The position numbers and the translations under genes were made by a program. This document shows positions 6,582-15,059 of a stretch of 17,345 bases of DNA, in pieces. Within the stretch, counting starts at the first letter, position 1. Every line of letters starts with the position of its first letter. Source of the stretch: JBFHER01 sp041584055 (GTDB lineage Bacteria > Bacteroidota > Bacteroidia > Bacteroidales > UBA5342); assembly GCA_041584055.1 (NCBI GenBank), contig JBFHER010000056.1, forward strand, positions 1 to 17,345, in the 5' to 3' direction. The notes beneath the pieces are model-generated. The model worked only from the letters and a program-made list of their open reading frames with translations, was not told where the DNA came from and ran no database searches.

Positions 6582-8696
6582 ATGTCGTTAAAACGGGAAA
6601 TAGTATCTAAAATAACACTGGTGTATGGATTTATGCTGGTGTTGGCTTTGGCAATTATGGCCCGCATTGTTGTGCTCCAATTTGTGAATGGAGATAAATG
6701 GCGTGAATTGCAGGCTGGCAATAATTCAAAAGATCTGATCGTGCCAGCCAATCGGGGAGATATACTTGCTGCTGATGGACGAATGCTGGCAAGTTCTATT
6801 CCCAGCTACGATGTTCATATGGATTTCAGGGCCAGTGGTCTTACCTCCACCGTATTTTATCAAAATGTTGATAGTTTATCTATTTATCTATCGCGTCTGA
6901 TCAGAGACAAAAGTGCCAGTGCCTATAAATCACATTTGGTACGAGGTTTCCGGCAGGGAAGTAGATATTATAAAGTTATTCCGCGAAGAATAAGCTTTAC
7001 AGAATTAAAGCAGGCAAAGGATTTTCCATTGTTCCGATTGGGCGCAAACAAGGGAGGATTCATTGCAACACAATACAATACAAGGAAACTTCCGTTTGGC
7101 GTATTGGCTTCAAGAACCATTGGAAAGTTGAATTTTGAAAAGGACAGGGGTGTTGTTGGTTTAGAACATGCTTATGACGATGTTTTAAAGGGTGTGAGTG
7201 GTGTGAGCATGAAAAAGAAAATCTCAGGTCGATGGCTAAAGGTGAATCTCATAGAGCCAAAAGATGGCATGGATGTGATTACTTCGATCGATATTGATTT
7301 GCAGGATGTGGCTGAAAATGCTTTGCTTGATCAATTGGAGAAACATTCTGCAGATCATGGCTGCGCCGTTTTGATGGAAGTTGAAACGGGAGAGATTAAA
7401 GCGATCGTGAATCTGGGTCGGACATCCAATGGGAAATATGGAGAGGTTTATAATTATGCAATTGGCGAGGCCATGGATCCGGGTTCAACATTTAAGCTGG
7501 CTTCTATGATTGTTGCACTGGAAGATGGTGTGGTTCAACTGGAGGATAGTGTCGAAACAGGGAAAGGGAAAATCTCTTATTTTGGAGCTTCCATGGAGGA
7601 TAGTCATAAGGGTGGTTACGGTACAATTACAGTGCAGGAAGTATTTGAAAAATCTTCCAATGTGGGCACCATGAAAATAATTTATGAGAATTATAAGGCA
7701 AGGCCCGAACGTTATATTGACCGTATTTATAGTTTGGGGCTCGGTGAGGAGTTGGGGATGGATATCGCCGGAGAGGCTAAGCCTTACATTAAACGGCCGG
7801 ATGACAAAACCTGGAGTGGAATTAGTTTGCCATGGATATCTGTGGGCTACGAATCCCGACTGGCACCAATTCATACACTCGCCTTGTACAACGCAATTGC
7901 CAATGATGGTAAAATGGTGAGGCCAAGAATGGTGAAGGCCCTTGCATACCATGGTGAAGTGGTAGAGGAATTCGACACTGAAGTAATTAATTCATCCATC
8001 TGTTCTCGTCAAACACTTAAGAAGGTTCGTCGGATGATGGAAGGAGTTGTGGAAAGAGGAACGGCAGAAAATATTAAGAATGAGCATTATAGGATTGCAG
8101 GGAAAACAGGAACGGCTCAAATTTCAAATGGTAAAACCGGTTATAAGAGCGGGAAGATGAAATACAATGCTTCTTTCTGTGGTTATTTTCCGGCTGATGA
8201 TCCTAAATATTCATGCATTGTTGTGGTGAATAGTCCCTCCAACAACGTGATCTATGGAAACGTGGTTGCAGGAACAGTATTCAGAGAAATAGCGGATAAG
8301 GTTTATGTGCAGAATCTTGAAATGCAGAAGAAGGAAAATAAAAAAGAACTGGATGTTAAATACAGAGTGCCTGTAACCATGGATGGTGCGAAGCAGGAAT
8401 TGCTCACCGTTTTTGAGGAGTTGGATGTGAACCTGTCACTGAGCGGTTTGGAAGTGGGGTCTGATTGGGTGAAAACTTATAATAAAGGGGAATACATCGA
8501 AATGAATAAGCTCACGGTGAATGAACATACAGTTCCCAATGTTACAGGCATGGGTGCAAAAGATGCATTGTTTTTACTCGAAAATGCCAATCTCAAGGTT
8601 TATATGAGCGGTGTTGGTAGGGTGGTTAAGCAGTCTTTGCTGCCTGGAACAAGAGTGAGTAGCAGAAGGGCAATTGAAATAGAATTAAGGCAGTGA
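6582..8696 (+). CDS. ftsI: Septal peptidoglycan transpeptidase FtsI (PBP3-type) with C-terminal PASTA domain
   Basis: Monofunctional class B penicillin-binding protein that cross-links septal peptidoglycan with FtsW. The 704 residues run: short cytoplasmic start, transmembrane anchor (about 12-33), pedestal/dimerisation region with NRGDILAADGRMLA (57-70), then the transpeptidase domain. Active-site motifs are intact: DPGSTFK with catalytic S302 and K305, SSN (358-360), and AGKTGTAQ with K508-T509-G510. The C-terminus carries a single PASTA domain (about 646-703, VPNVTGMGAKDALFLLENAN). This makes it longer than E. coli FtsI (588 aa), but it is a common form in Bacteroidota. The gene starts directly after the ftsL stop. 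Its own TGA overlaps the murE GTG by four bases. Confidence 0.96.
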   Translation: MSLKREIVSKITLVYGFMLVLALAIMARIVVLQFVNGDKWRELQAGNNSKDLIVPANRGDILAADGRMLASSIPSYDVHMDFRASGLTSTVFYQNVDSLSIYLSRLIRDKSASAYKSHLVRGFRQGSRYYKVIPRRISFTELKQAKDFPLFRLGANKGGFIATQYNTRKLPFGVLASRTIGKLNFEKDRGVVGLEHAYDDVLKGVSGVSMKKKISGRWLKVNLIEPKDGMDVITSIDIDLQDVAENALLDQLEKHSADHGCAVLMEVETGEIKAIVNLGRTSNGKYGEVYNYAIGEAMDPGSTFKLASMIVALEDGVVQLEDSVETGKGKISYFGASMEDSHKGGYGTITVQEVFEKSSNVGTMKIIYENYKARPERYIDRIYSLGLGEELGMDIAGEAKPYIKRPDDKTWSGISLPWISVGYESRLAPIHTLALYNAIANDGKMVRPRMVKALAYHGEVVEEFDTEVINSSICSRQTLKKVRRMMEGVVERGTAENIKNEHYRIAGKTGTAQISNGKTGYKSGKMKYNASFCGYFPADDPKYSCIVVVNSPSNNVIYGNVVAGTVFREIADKVYVQNLEMQKKENKKELDVKYRVPVTMDGAKQELLTVFEELDVNLSLSGLEVGSDWVKTYNKGEYIEMNKLTVNEHTVPNVTGMGAKDALFLLENANLKVYMSGVGRVVKQSLLPGTRVSSRRAIEIELRQ

Positions 8697-10156
8697 AAAA
8701 ATTAGCGGACATATTAAAAGAGATAAACGCGCTTGAGGTCATCGGAGCTCAGGATGTGAACATCGCAAGCCTTGAGTTTGATTCAAGGAAGGTAGCAGCT
8801 GGTGCAATGTTTGTTGCATTTTCCGGAACTCAATTCGATGGGCATGCCTACATCGATGCATCCATTGAGAAGGGAGCCGTTGCAATCCTCTGTGAAGTAT
8901 TGCCGGCATCTGTTCAGAAACACATAAGTTATATTAAGGTTGAAAATACACGTGAAGCACTTGCGTTGATTGCTTCTTTTATGTTTGATCACCCTTCCAG
9001 AGAATTGACATTGGTGGGCGTGACAGGGACCAACGGAAAAACATCCATCGCGACATTGCTCTACAATCTGACCAATAAGCTTGGATACAAAGCAGGCTTG
9101 TTGTCAACGGTTGCGAATTATATAAATGAAATGCGTTTTGAGGCGACTCATACAACACCTGATTCCATTGCAATCAATCATTTGATGCGTCAAATGGTGG
9201 ATGCCGGTTGTGATTACTGTTTTATGGAGGTGAGTTCCCATGCAATCGATCAGGCCAGAACAGCGGGTCTGGATTTTAACGGAGGAATCTTTACCAACTT
9301 AACACGGGATCATCTGGATTATCATGGATCCTTTGCGGAATACAGGGATGCAAAGAAGAAATTCTTCGATCAGCTTTCTAAAAGTGCTTTTGCGCTGGTA
9401 AACAAAGATGATAAGAACGGCATGGTGATGGTGCAAAATTCAAATGCAAGAAGATTGACCTATGCGCTAAGAACAATGGCTGATTATCAGTGCAGTATAA
9501 TCGAACGTCACTTCAACGGCATGTTATTGAACTTTTCAGGAACAGAATGTTGGGTGGGATTTGCCGGTGATTTTAATGCGTCAAATCTTCTGGCTGTTTA
9601 TGGTGCGGCCATGGAGCTTGGACATTCACACGAAGAGGTGATGGTTCAGATGAGTACCCTTAAATCTGTTGATGGGCGTTTTGAAACCATCCGTTCCTCA
9701 AGCGGAATAAACGCCATTGTTGACTATGCACACACTCCGGATGCACTGACAAATGTGCTTGAAACCATAGATCAGATCAGAACCGGAACAGAAACCGTGT
9801 TTACAGTGGTAGGGGCTGGTGGAAACCGTGACAAAGGTAAGCGCCCCCTCATGGCAAAAGAAGCCTTGCTGAAAAGTGATCAGGTGATATTTACATCTGA
9901 CAATCCCCGCTTTGAAGAACCGGATGAGATTATCAAAGATATGATGGCAGATTTGACCCCTGAGGACCATGCAAAAAGCCTTGCAATTACAGACCGTTAC
10001 CAGGGAATAAAAACAGCAATTGCCATGGCAAAACCTGGGGATGTAATATTGGTTGCAGGGAAAGGACATGAAGATTATCAGGATGTGAAAGGCACGAAGC
10101 ACCATTTTGATGATCGTGAGGTGATTAAGGAATTGTTTGAAATATTAAAAAAATAG
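8693..10156 (+). CDS. murE: UDP-N-acetylmuramoyl-L-alanyl-D-glutamate--2,6-diaminopimelate ligase
   Basis: Cytoplasmic Mur ligase that adds the third stem residue to UDP-MurNAc-L-Ala-D-Glu using ATP (EC 6.3.2.13). It is 487 aa. The ATP loop is TGTNGKTS (111-118). TTPDS (154-158), EVSSHAIDQ (179-187), LTRDHLDYHG (203-212), the probable carbamylated lysine K221 and DYAHTPD (344-350) are conserved. GAGGNRDKGKR (375-385) is followed by the substrate-selecting motif DNPR (403-406). DNPR marks meso-diaminopimelate enzymes, whereas L-lysine enzymes carry a different sequence. The start is GTG at 8693, overlapping the ftsI TGA as GTGA; no ATG or other codon nearby fits better, and MKKLADIL is a typical beginning. 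murF, often next, is absent; mraY follows after 3 bases. Confidence 0.96.
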   Translation: MKKLADILKEINALEVIGAQDVNIASLEFDSRKVAAGAMFVAFSGTQFDGHAYIDASIEKGAVAILCEVLPASVQKHISYIKVENTREALALIASFMFDHPSRELTLVGVTGTNGKTSIATLLYNLTNKLGYKAGLLSTVANYINEMRFEATHTTPDSIAINHLMRQMVDAGCDYCFMEVSSHAIDQARTAGLDFNGGIFTNLTRDHLDYHGSFAEYRDAKKKFFDQLSKSAFALVNKDDKNGMVMVQNSNARRLTYALRTMADYQCSIIERHFNGMLLNFSGTECWVGFAGDFNASNLLAVYGAAMELGHSHEEVMVQMSTLKSVDGRFETIRSSSGINAIVDYAHTPDALTNVLETIDQIRTGTETVFTVVGAGGNRDKGKRPLMAKEALLKSDQVIFTSDNPRFEEPDEIIKDMMADLTPEDHAKSLAITDRYQGIKTAIAMAKPGDVILVAGKGHEDYQDVKGTKHHFDDREVIKELFEILKK

Positions 10157-10159
10157 AGG

Positions 10160-11374
10160 ATGCTGTATTACTTGTTTGAATTTCTAAATGAACTTGATAT
10201 TCCCGGGGCAGGAATGTTCGAATACATTTCGTTTCGGTCAGCCATGGCGGTTATCTTTTCTTTGTTGATTACAACCATCTATGGAAAGAAGATAATCTAC
10301 ATGCTGCAGCGTCAGCAAATTGGAGAAACCGTGCGTGATTTGGGACTGGAAGGGCAGATGCAAAAACAGGGAACACCCACCATGGGCGGGTTGATTATTT
10401 TGCTGGGGATTCTGGTGCCCACTTTATTGTTTGCACGTCTGGATAATATTTACATCATACTCATGCTAATTACTACAGTGTGGCTGGGAAGTATTGGTTT
10501 TTTGGATGATTATATTAAAGTAGTAAAGAAAAATAAGGAAGGGCTGGCTGGAAAATTTAAAGTTGTGGGACAGGTTGGTTTAGGTCTGATTGTTGGACTA
10601 ACCTTATACCTGAGCGATGATGCAGTGGTGCGGGAGAAGATTCCGGTTTATGATGACAGTGGTGATGTGGTTGAATATGTGAACCAGGATATTAAATCAA
10701 CCCGAACAACCATCCCTTTTGTGAAAAATAATAATCTTGATTACGCCGACTGGTTGTGGTTTATGGGAGATAAGGCTCAAAAATGGGCCTGGGTGCTTTT
10801 TGTTGTTATTGTCATATTTATCGTGACAGCGGTGTCGAACGGTGCAAATCTAACAGATGGTCTGGATGGCCTGGCAACGGGCTCTTCTGCGATTATCGGC
10901 GTTACCCTTGGCATCCTGGCCTATGTGTCGGGGCACGTGGGATTCGCTGATTACCTCAGCATTATGTACATACCAAACATACAGGAACTGGTGGTGTTTA
11001 TGAGTGCATTTATTGGTGGCACCATCGGATTTCTGTGGTATAACTCATATCCCGCCCAGGTTTTTATGGGTGATACAGGCAGCTTAACACTTGGAGGAAT
11101 CATTGCTGTATTTGCAATTGCCATTCACAAAGAATTGTTGATCCCCATTTTGTGTGGGGTGTTTTTTGTGGAAAGTCTGTCTGTTATGCTACAGGTCGCA
11201 TACTTTAAACGAACAAAGAAAAAATATGGTGAGGGTCGTCGTATCTTCTTAATGTCGCCCCTGCACCATCACTATCAAAAGAAAGGTTTTCCGGAATCAA
11301 AGATTGTGGTCAGGTTCTGGATCATTGGCATATTCCTGGCTGTTTTTGCAGTTGTTACACTTAAAATCAGATAA
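10160..11374 (+). CDS. mraY: Phospho-N-acetylmuramoyl-pentapeptide-transferase
   Basis: Integral membrane enzyme making lipid I by transferring phospho-MurNAc-pentapeptide from UDP to undecaprenyl phosphate (EC 2.7.8.13). About ten hydrophobic helices can be traced. Key motifs are KQGTPTMGG (69-77), FLDDYIKV (114-121) with D116/D117, SNGANLTDGLDGLATG (226-241), FMGDTGSL (302-309) with catalytic D305, and MSPLHHHYQKKG (365-376). At 404 aa it is about 44 residues longer than E. coli MraY (360). The excess is a polar segment between helices (roughly 152-207) containing acidic and Thr/Asn-rich sequence. The start is three bases after the murE stop, with AGG between. The TAA stop shares its last A with the murD ATG. 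Confidence 0.97.
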   Translation: MLYYLFEFLNELDIPGAGMFEYISFRSAMAVIFSLLITTIYGKKIIYMLQRQQIGETVRDLGLEGQMQKQGTPTMGGLIILLGILVPTLLFARLDNIYIILMLITTVWLGSIGFLDDYIKVVKKNKEGLAGKFKVVGQVGLGLIVGLTLYLSDDAVVREKIPVYDDSGDVVEYVNQDIKSTRTTIPFVKNNNLDYADWLWFMGDKAQKWAWVLFVVIVIFIVTAVSNGANLTDGLDGLATGSSAIIGVTLGILAYVSGHVGFADYLSIMYIPNIQELVVFMSAFIGGTIGFLWYNSYPAQVFMGDTGSLTLGGIIAVFAIAIHKELLIPILCGVFFVESLSVMLQVAYFKRTKKKYGEGRRIFLMSPLHHHYQKKGFPESKIVVRFWIIGIFLAVFAVVTLKIR

Positions 11375-12714
11375 TGATGAATAAGAGGCTTGTCATACTT
11401 GGAGCAGGAGAAAGTGGTGTTGGAGCTGCTGTGCTTGGGCATAAACTCGGCTATGATGTTTTTGTTTCAGATAGCGGACAGGTCTCGGAGAAATATAAAG
11501 CGGAACTGGAAGCCCTGGCTGTGGATTGGGAGGAAAAAACGCATACTGTCGAAAAGATACTCTCTGCCGATCTGGTTGTTAAAAGTCCGGGTATCCCCGA
11601 GAAAGTAGCACTCGTTCAGACTTTGATTCAGAAAGGCATTCCGGTTATCTCTGAAATAGAGTTTGCAGGTCAGCATAGCAGCGCAAAAATGATATGTGTA
11701 ACAGGGAGCAATGGGAAAACAACAACCTCCATGCTGATTCACGATATATTAGTGAGGGGCGGTTTGAATGTGGGCTTGGCCGGAAACATCGGTTTCAGCC
11801 TTGCACGGCAGGTAGCAGAAAAAGATTTTGATTGTTATGTGGTGGAGATTTCCAGTTTTCAGTTGGATGGCATGTATAATTTTAAAGCTGATATCGCAAT
11901 ACTGACGAATATAACACCGGATCATCTGGATCGTTATGATGGCAAATTTGAGAAGTACGTAAAAAGCAAGTTTCGCATTGTCAGGAATCAGACTGAAGAA
12001 GACATGTTTATCTATTGTCAGGATGACAAAGAAATAGAAAAAGTAATGAATACATTATCCGGAAAAGCGCAACTTTTCCCGTTTACGCTCGAAGGCGAGT
12101 TGGCACAGGGTGCAGGCATAAAAAACGACAATATGCAAATAACAATACCCAATAAATCCTTCCAAATGAGTTTGAAAGATCTTGCATTAAAAGGGAAGCA
12201 TAATGTTTATAATTCAATGGCAGCAGGCATATCTGCCATGGCCATGAATATAAAGAATGAAACCATCCGTGAAGCATTGTCCGACTTTAAAGGTGTGGAA
12301 CACCGATTGGAGAAAGTAGTGACCGTTAGAGGAATTGAATTCATCAACGATTCAAAGGCTACCAATGTAAACTCTACCTGGTATGCATTGGAATGCATGA
12401 CAAAGCCTGTTGTTTGGATTGCAGGTGGTACGGACAAAGGAAATGATTACAAAGACCTACTGAAGCTGGCATCACAAAAAGTGCGCGCATTGGTTTGTCT
12501 TGGTGTTGACAATGAGAAACTGAAGCAAAGTTTCAAGGATTATGTGCCAACAATAGTGGAGGTTGATTCCATGGATGAGGCGATTAAAAGTGCCTATTTT
12601 CTGGCGAAAAAAGGGGATGCCGTTTTGTTGTCGCCTGCATGTGCCAGTTTCGACTTATTTAAAAATTACGAGGACAGGGGAACACAGTTTAAAACTGAAG
12701 CAAGGAAATTGTAA
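11374..12714 (+). CDS. murD: UDP-N-acetylmuramoylalanine--D-glutamate ligase
   Basis: Cytoplasmic Mur ligase adding D-glutamate to UDP-MurNAc-L-Ala (EC 6.3.2.9); 446 aa, within the family range. The Rossmann-like N-terminal domain begins LVILGAGESGVG (6-17). VKSPGIP (69-75) precedes the ATP loop VTGSNGKTTT (109-118), followed by EISSFQLD (158-165), TNITPDHLDRY (178-188) and the probable carbamylated K198. GVEHRLE (307-313), NDSKATN (325-331), WIAGGTDKG (348-356) and LLSPACASFD (418-427) complete the signature. Two adjacent ATGs exist (11374 and 11377). The first forms a TAATG overlap with the mraY stop and is preferred, though the second is equally credible. Confidence 0.96.
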   Translation: MMNKRLVILGAGESGVGAAVLGHKLGYDVFVSDSGQVSEKYKAELEALAVDWEEKTHTVEKILSADLVVKSPGIPEKVALVQTLIQKGIPVISEIEFAGQHSSAKMICVTGSNGKTTTSMLIHDILVRGGLNVGLAGNIGFSLARQVAEKDFDCYVVEISSFQLDGMYNFKADIAILTNITPDHLDRYDGKFEKYVKSKFRIVRNQTEEDMFIYCQDDKEIEKVMNTLSGKAQLFPFTLEGELAQGAGIKNDNMQITIPNKSFQMSLKDLALKGKHNVYNSMAAGISAMAMNIKNETIREALSDFKGVEHRLEKVVTVRGIEFINDSKATNVNSTWYALECMTKPVVWIAGGTDKGNDYKDLLKLASQKVRALVCLGVDNEKLKQSFKDYVPTIVEVDSMDEAIKSAYFLAKKGDAVLLSPACASFDLFKNYEDRGTQFKTEARKL

Positions 12715-13898
12715 TGAGGCAGTTTTTAAGTAAATATTTTAAAGGTGATTCAACCATTTGGGTGGTGATATTTATATTGGCACTCATTTCTGCCATTGCT
12801 GTGTATAGCTCATCCGGCACATTGGCCTATCGCTACAAAGGTGGAAATACAACCTTTTATGTTTTGAGGCATGTAGGATTTTTGATGGTGGGTTTTGCCT
12901 TGATTTTGGTTTTACACAACGTACACTATAAATATTTTTCAAAGCTGTCGCTGATTTTACTTCCCATCTCAATTGTGTTGCTGGTGCTTACATTGTTTTC
13001 TGGGACGAACCTGAATCAGGCATCCCGTTGGTTGACGGTACCTGTGATTGGTCTGAGTTTTCAGCCGTCCGAAATGGCTAAAATAGCACTGATTATGTTT
13101 ATTGCCCGTATTCTGTCCATCAATCAAAAGGAGGGTGAAAAGGCAAATGCGGCATTTAAACCCATCATGATTGCGCTAGGAACGGTTTGTTTGCTGGTGT
13201 TTACAGAGGATTTATCCACGGCAGTGCTTATTGGATCCATTGGAATGTTTATGATGTTGATTGGTCGTGTGCCAGTGAAGTACCTGCTTGGTACGGTGGG
13301 TGTTGCCATCGCTATGTTGTTGATCATTGTTTTACTGGCCAAGGCAATGCCCAATGTAAAAGCATTTCACCGGGTGGAAACCTGGGTGTCGCGTGTTGAA
13401 AATTTTGGTGAAGCGGGAGAGGTGATGAACGATCAGACTTATCAGGCCAACCAGGCGAAGATTGCAATTGCGTCCGGAGGCCTGCTGGGTAAGGGTCCGG
13501 GTAATAGCAAGCAACGGGATTTTTTACCCCATCCGTACTCTGATTTTATCTATGCCATGATCATCGAAGAGGGGGGCATCGTTTTTGGCATGATTCTATT
13601 GATGCTTTACCTTATTCTCATGTACAGGGCCGGCGTGATTGTACGTAAAAGTAAAAGCACTTTCCCGGCTTTCCTTGCCATCGGTTTGATGATGGGACTG
13701 GTGCTGCAGGCTTTTGCCCATATGGCGGTGAGTGTGAATTTAATTCCGGTTACAGGCCAAACATTGCCATTTGTGAGTATGGGAGGAACATCCATACTGT
13801 TTACATCCTGCTCTTTGGGAATGATATTGAGTGTAAGCAGGTACAGCGAAGAGAAAAGTACGGAAGAAAGTGAACAAACTGAAGCTAAGAAAGCATGA
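12714..13898 (+). CDS. ftsW: Septal peptidoglycan glycosyltransferase FtsW (SEDS family)
   Basis: Polytopic inner-membrane glycan polymerase that works with FtsI at the septum, using lipid II. The 394 residues contain about ten hydrophobic helices. Family features are ASRWLTVP (103-110), SFQPSEMAKIALI (115-127), TEDLSTA (164-170), the loop GGLLGKGPGNSKQRDFLP (255-272) and YSDFIYAMIIEEGG (275-288). D277 in the latter matches the position of the essential SEDS aspartate. NLIPVTGQTLPFVSMGGTS (342-360) closes the core. The last ~15 residues are a charged Glu/Lys-rich cytoplasmic tail. Its position between murD and murG supports FtsW rather than the elongation homologue RodA. The start overlaps the murD stop (TAATG) and the stop overlaps the murG start (ATGA). 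Confidence 0.95.
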   Translation: MRQFLSKYFKGDSTIWVVIFILALISAIAVYSSSGTLAYRYKGGNTTFYVLRHVGFLMVGFALILVLHNVHYKYFSKLSLILLPISIVLLVLTLFSGTNLNQASRWLTVPVIGLSFQPSEMAKIALIMFIARILSINQKEGEKANAAFKPIMIALGTVCLLVFTEDLSTAVLIGSIGMFMMLIGRVPVKYLLGTVGVAIAMLLIIVLLAKAMPNVKAFHRVETWVSRVENFGEAGEVMNDQTYQANQAKIAIASGGLLGKGPGNSKQRDFLPHPYSDFIYAMIIEEGGIVFGMILLMLYLILMYRAGVIVRKSKSTFPAFLAIGLMMGLVLQAFAHMAVSVNLIPVTGQTLPFVSMGGTSILFTSCSLGMILSVSRYSEEKSTEESEQTEAKKA

Positions 13899-15001
13899 AG
13901 AAACAATATAAAATAATCATCAGCGGTGGTGGTACCGGAGGACATATCTTCCCGGCCATTTCAATTGCCAATGCATTGAAAGAGAAGGAGCCTGCCATTG
14001 AAATTCTTTTTGTGGGTGCGGAAGGACGAATGGAGATGGAGCGCGTACCAGCGGCTGGCTACCGCATTATCGGATTACCGGTCATGGGATTCATCCGAAA
14101 GCTGACACTGCGGAATTTAACTGTGTTGTGGAACTTGATGAAGAGCTTGCAAAAGGCTCGCAAGATTGTGAACGATTTTAAGCCTGATGCCGTTGTTGGT
14201 GTTGGTGGTTATGCCAGCGGGCCCTTGTTAAAGGCAGCGGTTCGAAAAGGTGTGCCGGCACTGGTGCAGGAGCAAAACTCATATGCGGGCGTCACCAATA
14301 AGTTACTTGGGAAACAAGCAGCAAAAATATGTGTGGCCTATGAGGGAATGGAAAAGTTTTTTCCCGGGGAGAAAATCATAATCACCGGAAATCCCGTACG
14401 TCAGAATTTACTTAAGGAAATTAGTCAAACAGAAGGGAAGGCATTCTTTGGCCTGCCCCGGGATAAAAAAATGATTCTTGTTGTAGGAGGAAGTCTTGGT
14501 GCAAGGACAATCAACAATAGCATTAAAGCACACCTGAAAAGCATTCAGGATGCAGATGTATCCATGATTTGGCAAACCGGCAAGTATTATTTTGAGGAGA
14601 TGAAGAAGGTAGCTCCTGATAGTCAGCAGATTTTGGTGACAGATTTTGTTTCCAGAATGGATATGGCCTATGCAGCGGCAGATCTGGTGATTTCAAGAGC
14701 CGGTGCAGGCACCATTTCTGAACTGGCCTTGCTGGGTAAGTCGGTTATTTTGGTTCCATCCCCCAACGTGGCAGAGGACCATCAAACACAAAATGCGCTG
14801 GCTTTGGTGAAAAGAGATGCAGCGGTGATGGTGAAAGATGCGGATGCTCCGGATCAATTGGTTTCTGAAGCATTAAAGATGGTGCAGGATGATGTAAAGC
14901 TGCAACAATTAAAAGAAAACATATTGAAAATGGCTTTGCCGGATTCTGCAAACCTCATTGCAAACGAAGTATTTAAACTCATAAAAAAGACAGATCAATA
15001 A
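13895..15001 (+). CDS. murG: UDP-N-acetylglucosamine--N-acetylmuramyl-(pentapeptide) pyrophosphoryl-undecaprenol N-acetylglucosamine transferase
   Basis: Peripheral membrane GT-B glycosyltransferase converting lipid I to lipid II (EC 2.4.1.227); 368 aa. The N-terminal glycine-rich loop SGGGTGGHIFPA (10-21) and VGVGGYASGP (101-110) belong to the acceptor domain, with QEQNSYAGVTNKLL (125-138). TGNPVR (164-169), VVGGSLGARTIN (196-207), SRAGAGTISE (267-276) with UDP-GlcNAc-contacting E276, and EDHQTQNA (294-301) form the donor domain. The ATG overlaps the ftsW stop by four bases (ATGA). The following 58-base AT-rich gap before murC is the widest in the later part of the cluster. Confidence 0.97.
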   Translation: MKKQYKIIISGGGTGGHIFPAISIANALKEKEPAIEILFVGAEGRMEMERVPAAGYRIIGLPVMGFIRKLTLRNLTVLWNLMKSLQKARKIVNDFKPDAVVGVGGYASGPLLKAAVRKGVPALVQEQNSYAGVTNKLLGKQAAKICVAYEGMEKFFPGEKIIITGNPVRQNLLKEISQTEGKAFFGLPRDKKMILVVGGSLGARTINNSIKAHLKSIQDADVSMIWQTGKYYFEEMKKVAPDSQQILVTDFVSRMDMAYAAADLVISRAGAGTISELALLGKSVILVPSPNVAEDHQTQNALALVKRDAAVMVKDADAPDQLVSEALKMVQDDVKLQQLKENILKMALPDSANLIANEVFKLIKKTDQ

Positions 15002-15059
15002 TAATCAAATACTTAAATATAAGCACATTAAAACATAAACGCTCAGAACTTTTATAAAA
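15002..15059. other. AT-rich gap between murG and murC
   Basis: 58 bases, about 79% A+T, where neighbouring genes otherwise overlap or abut. No TAnnTTTG/TTTG promoter pair and no terminator hairpin are visible. A 10-base palindrome, TTTTATAAAA (15050-15059), lies immediately before the murC ATG. It may be just an unstructured AT-rich translation initiation region. Confidence 0.5.

Noticed and set aside
7485..7952. 155-codon open frame on the minus strand inside ftsI
   Set aside because: It lies fully antisense to an intact, strongly conserved transpeptidase domain. Its translation is rich in Cys, His and Trp and resembles no family. It is a shadow of the + strand codon pattern.
9698..10105. 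135-codon minus-strand frame inside murE
   Set aside because: It is antisense to the conserved murE C-terminal domain, with implausible composition (many Cys, Phe and His) and no promoter or partner gene.
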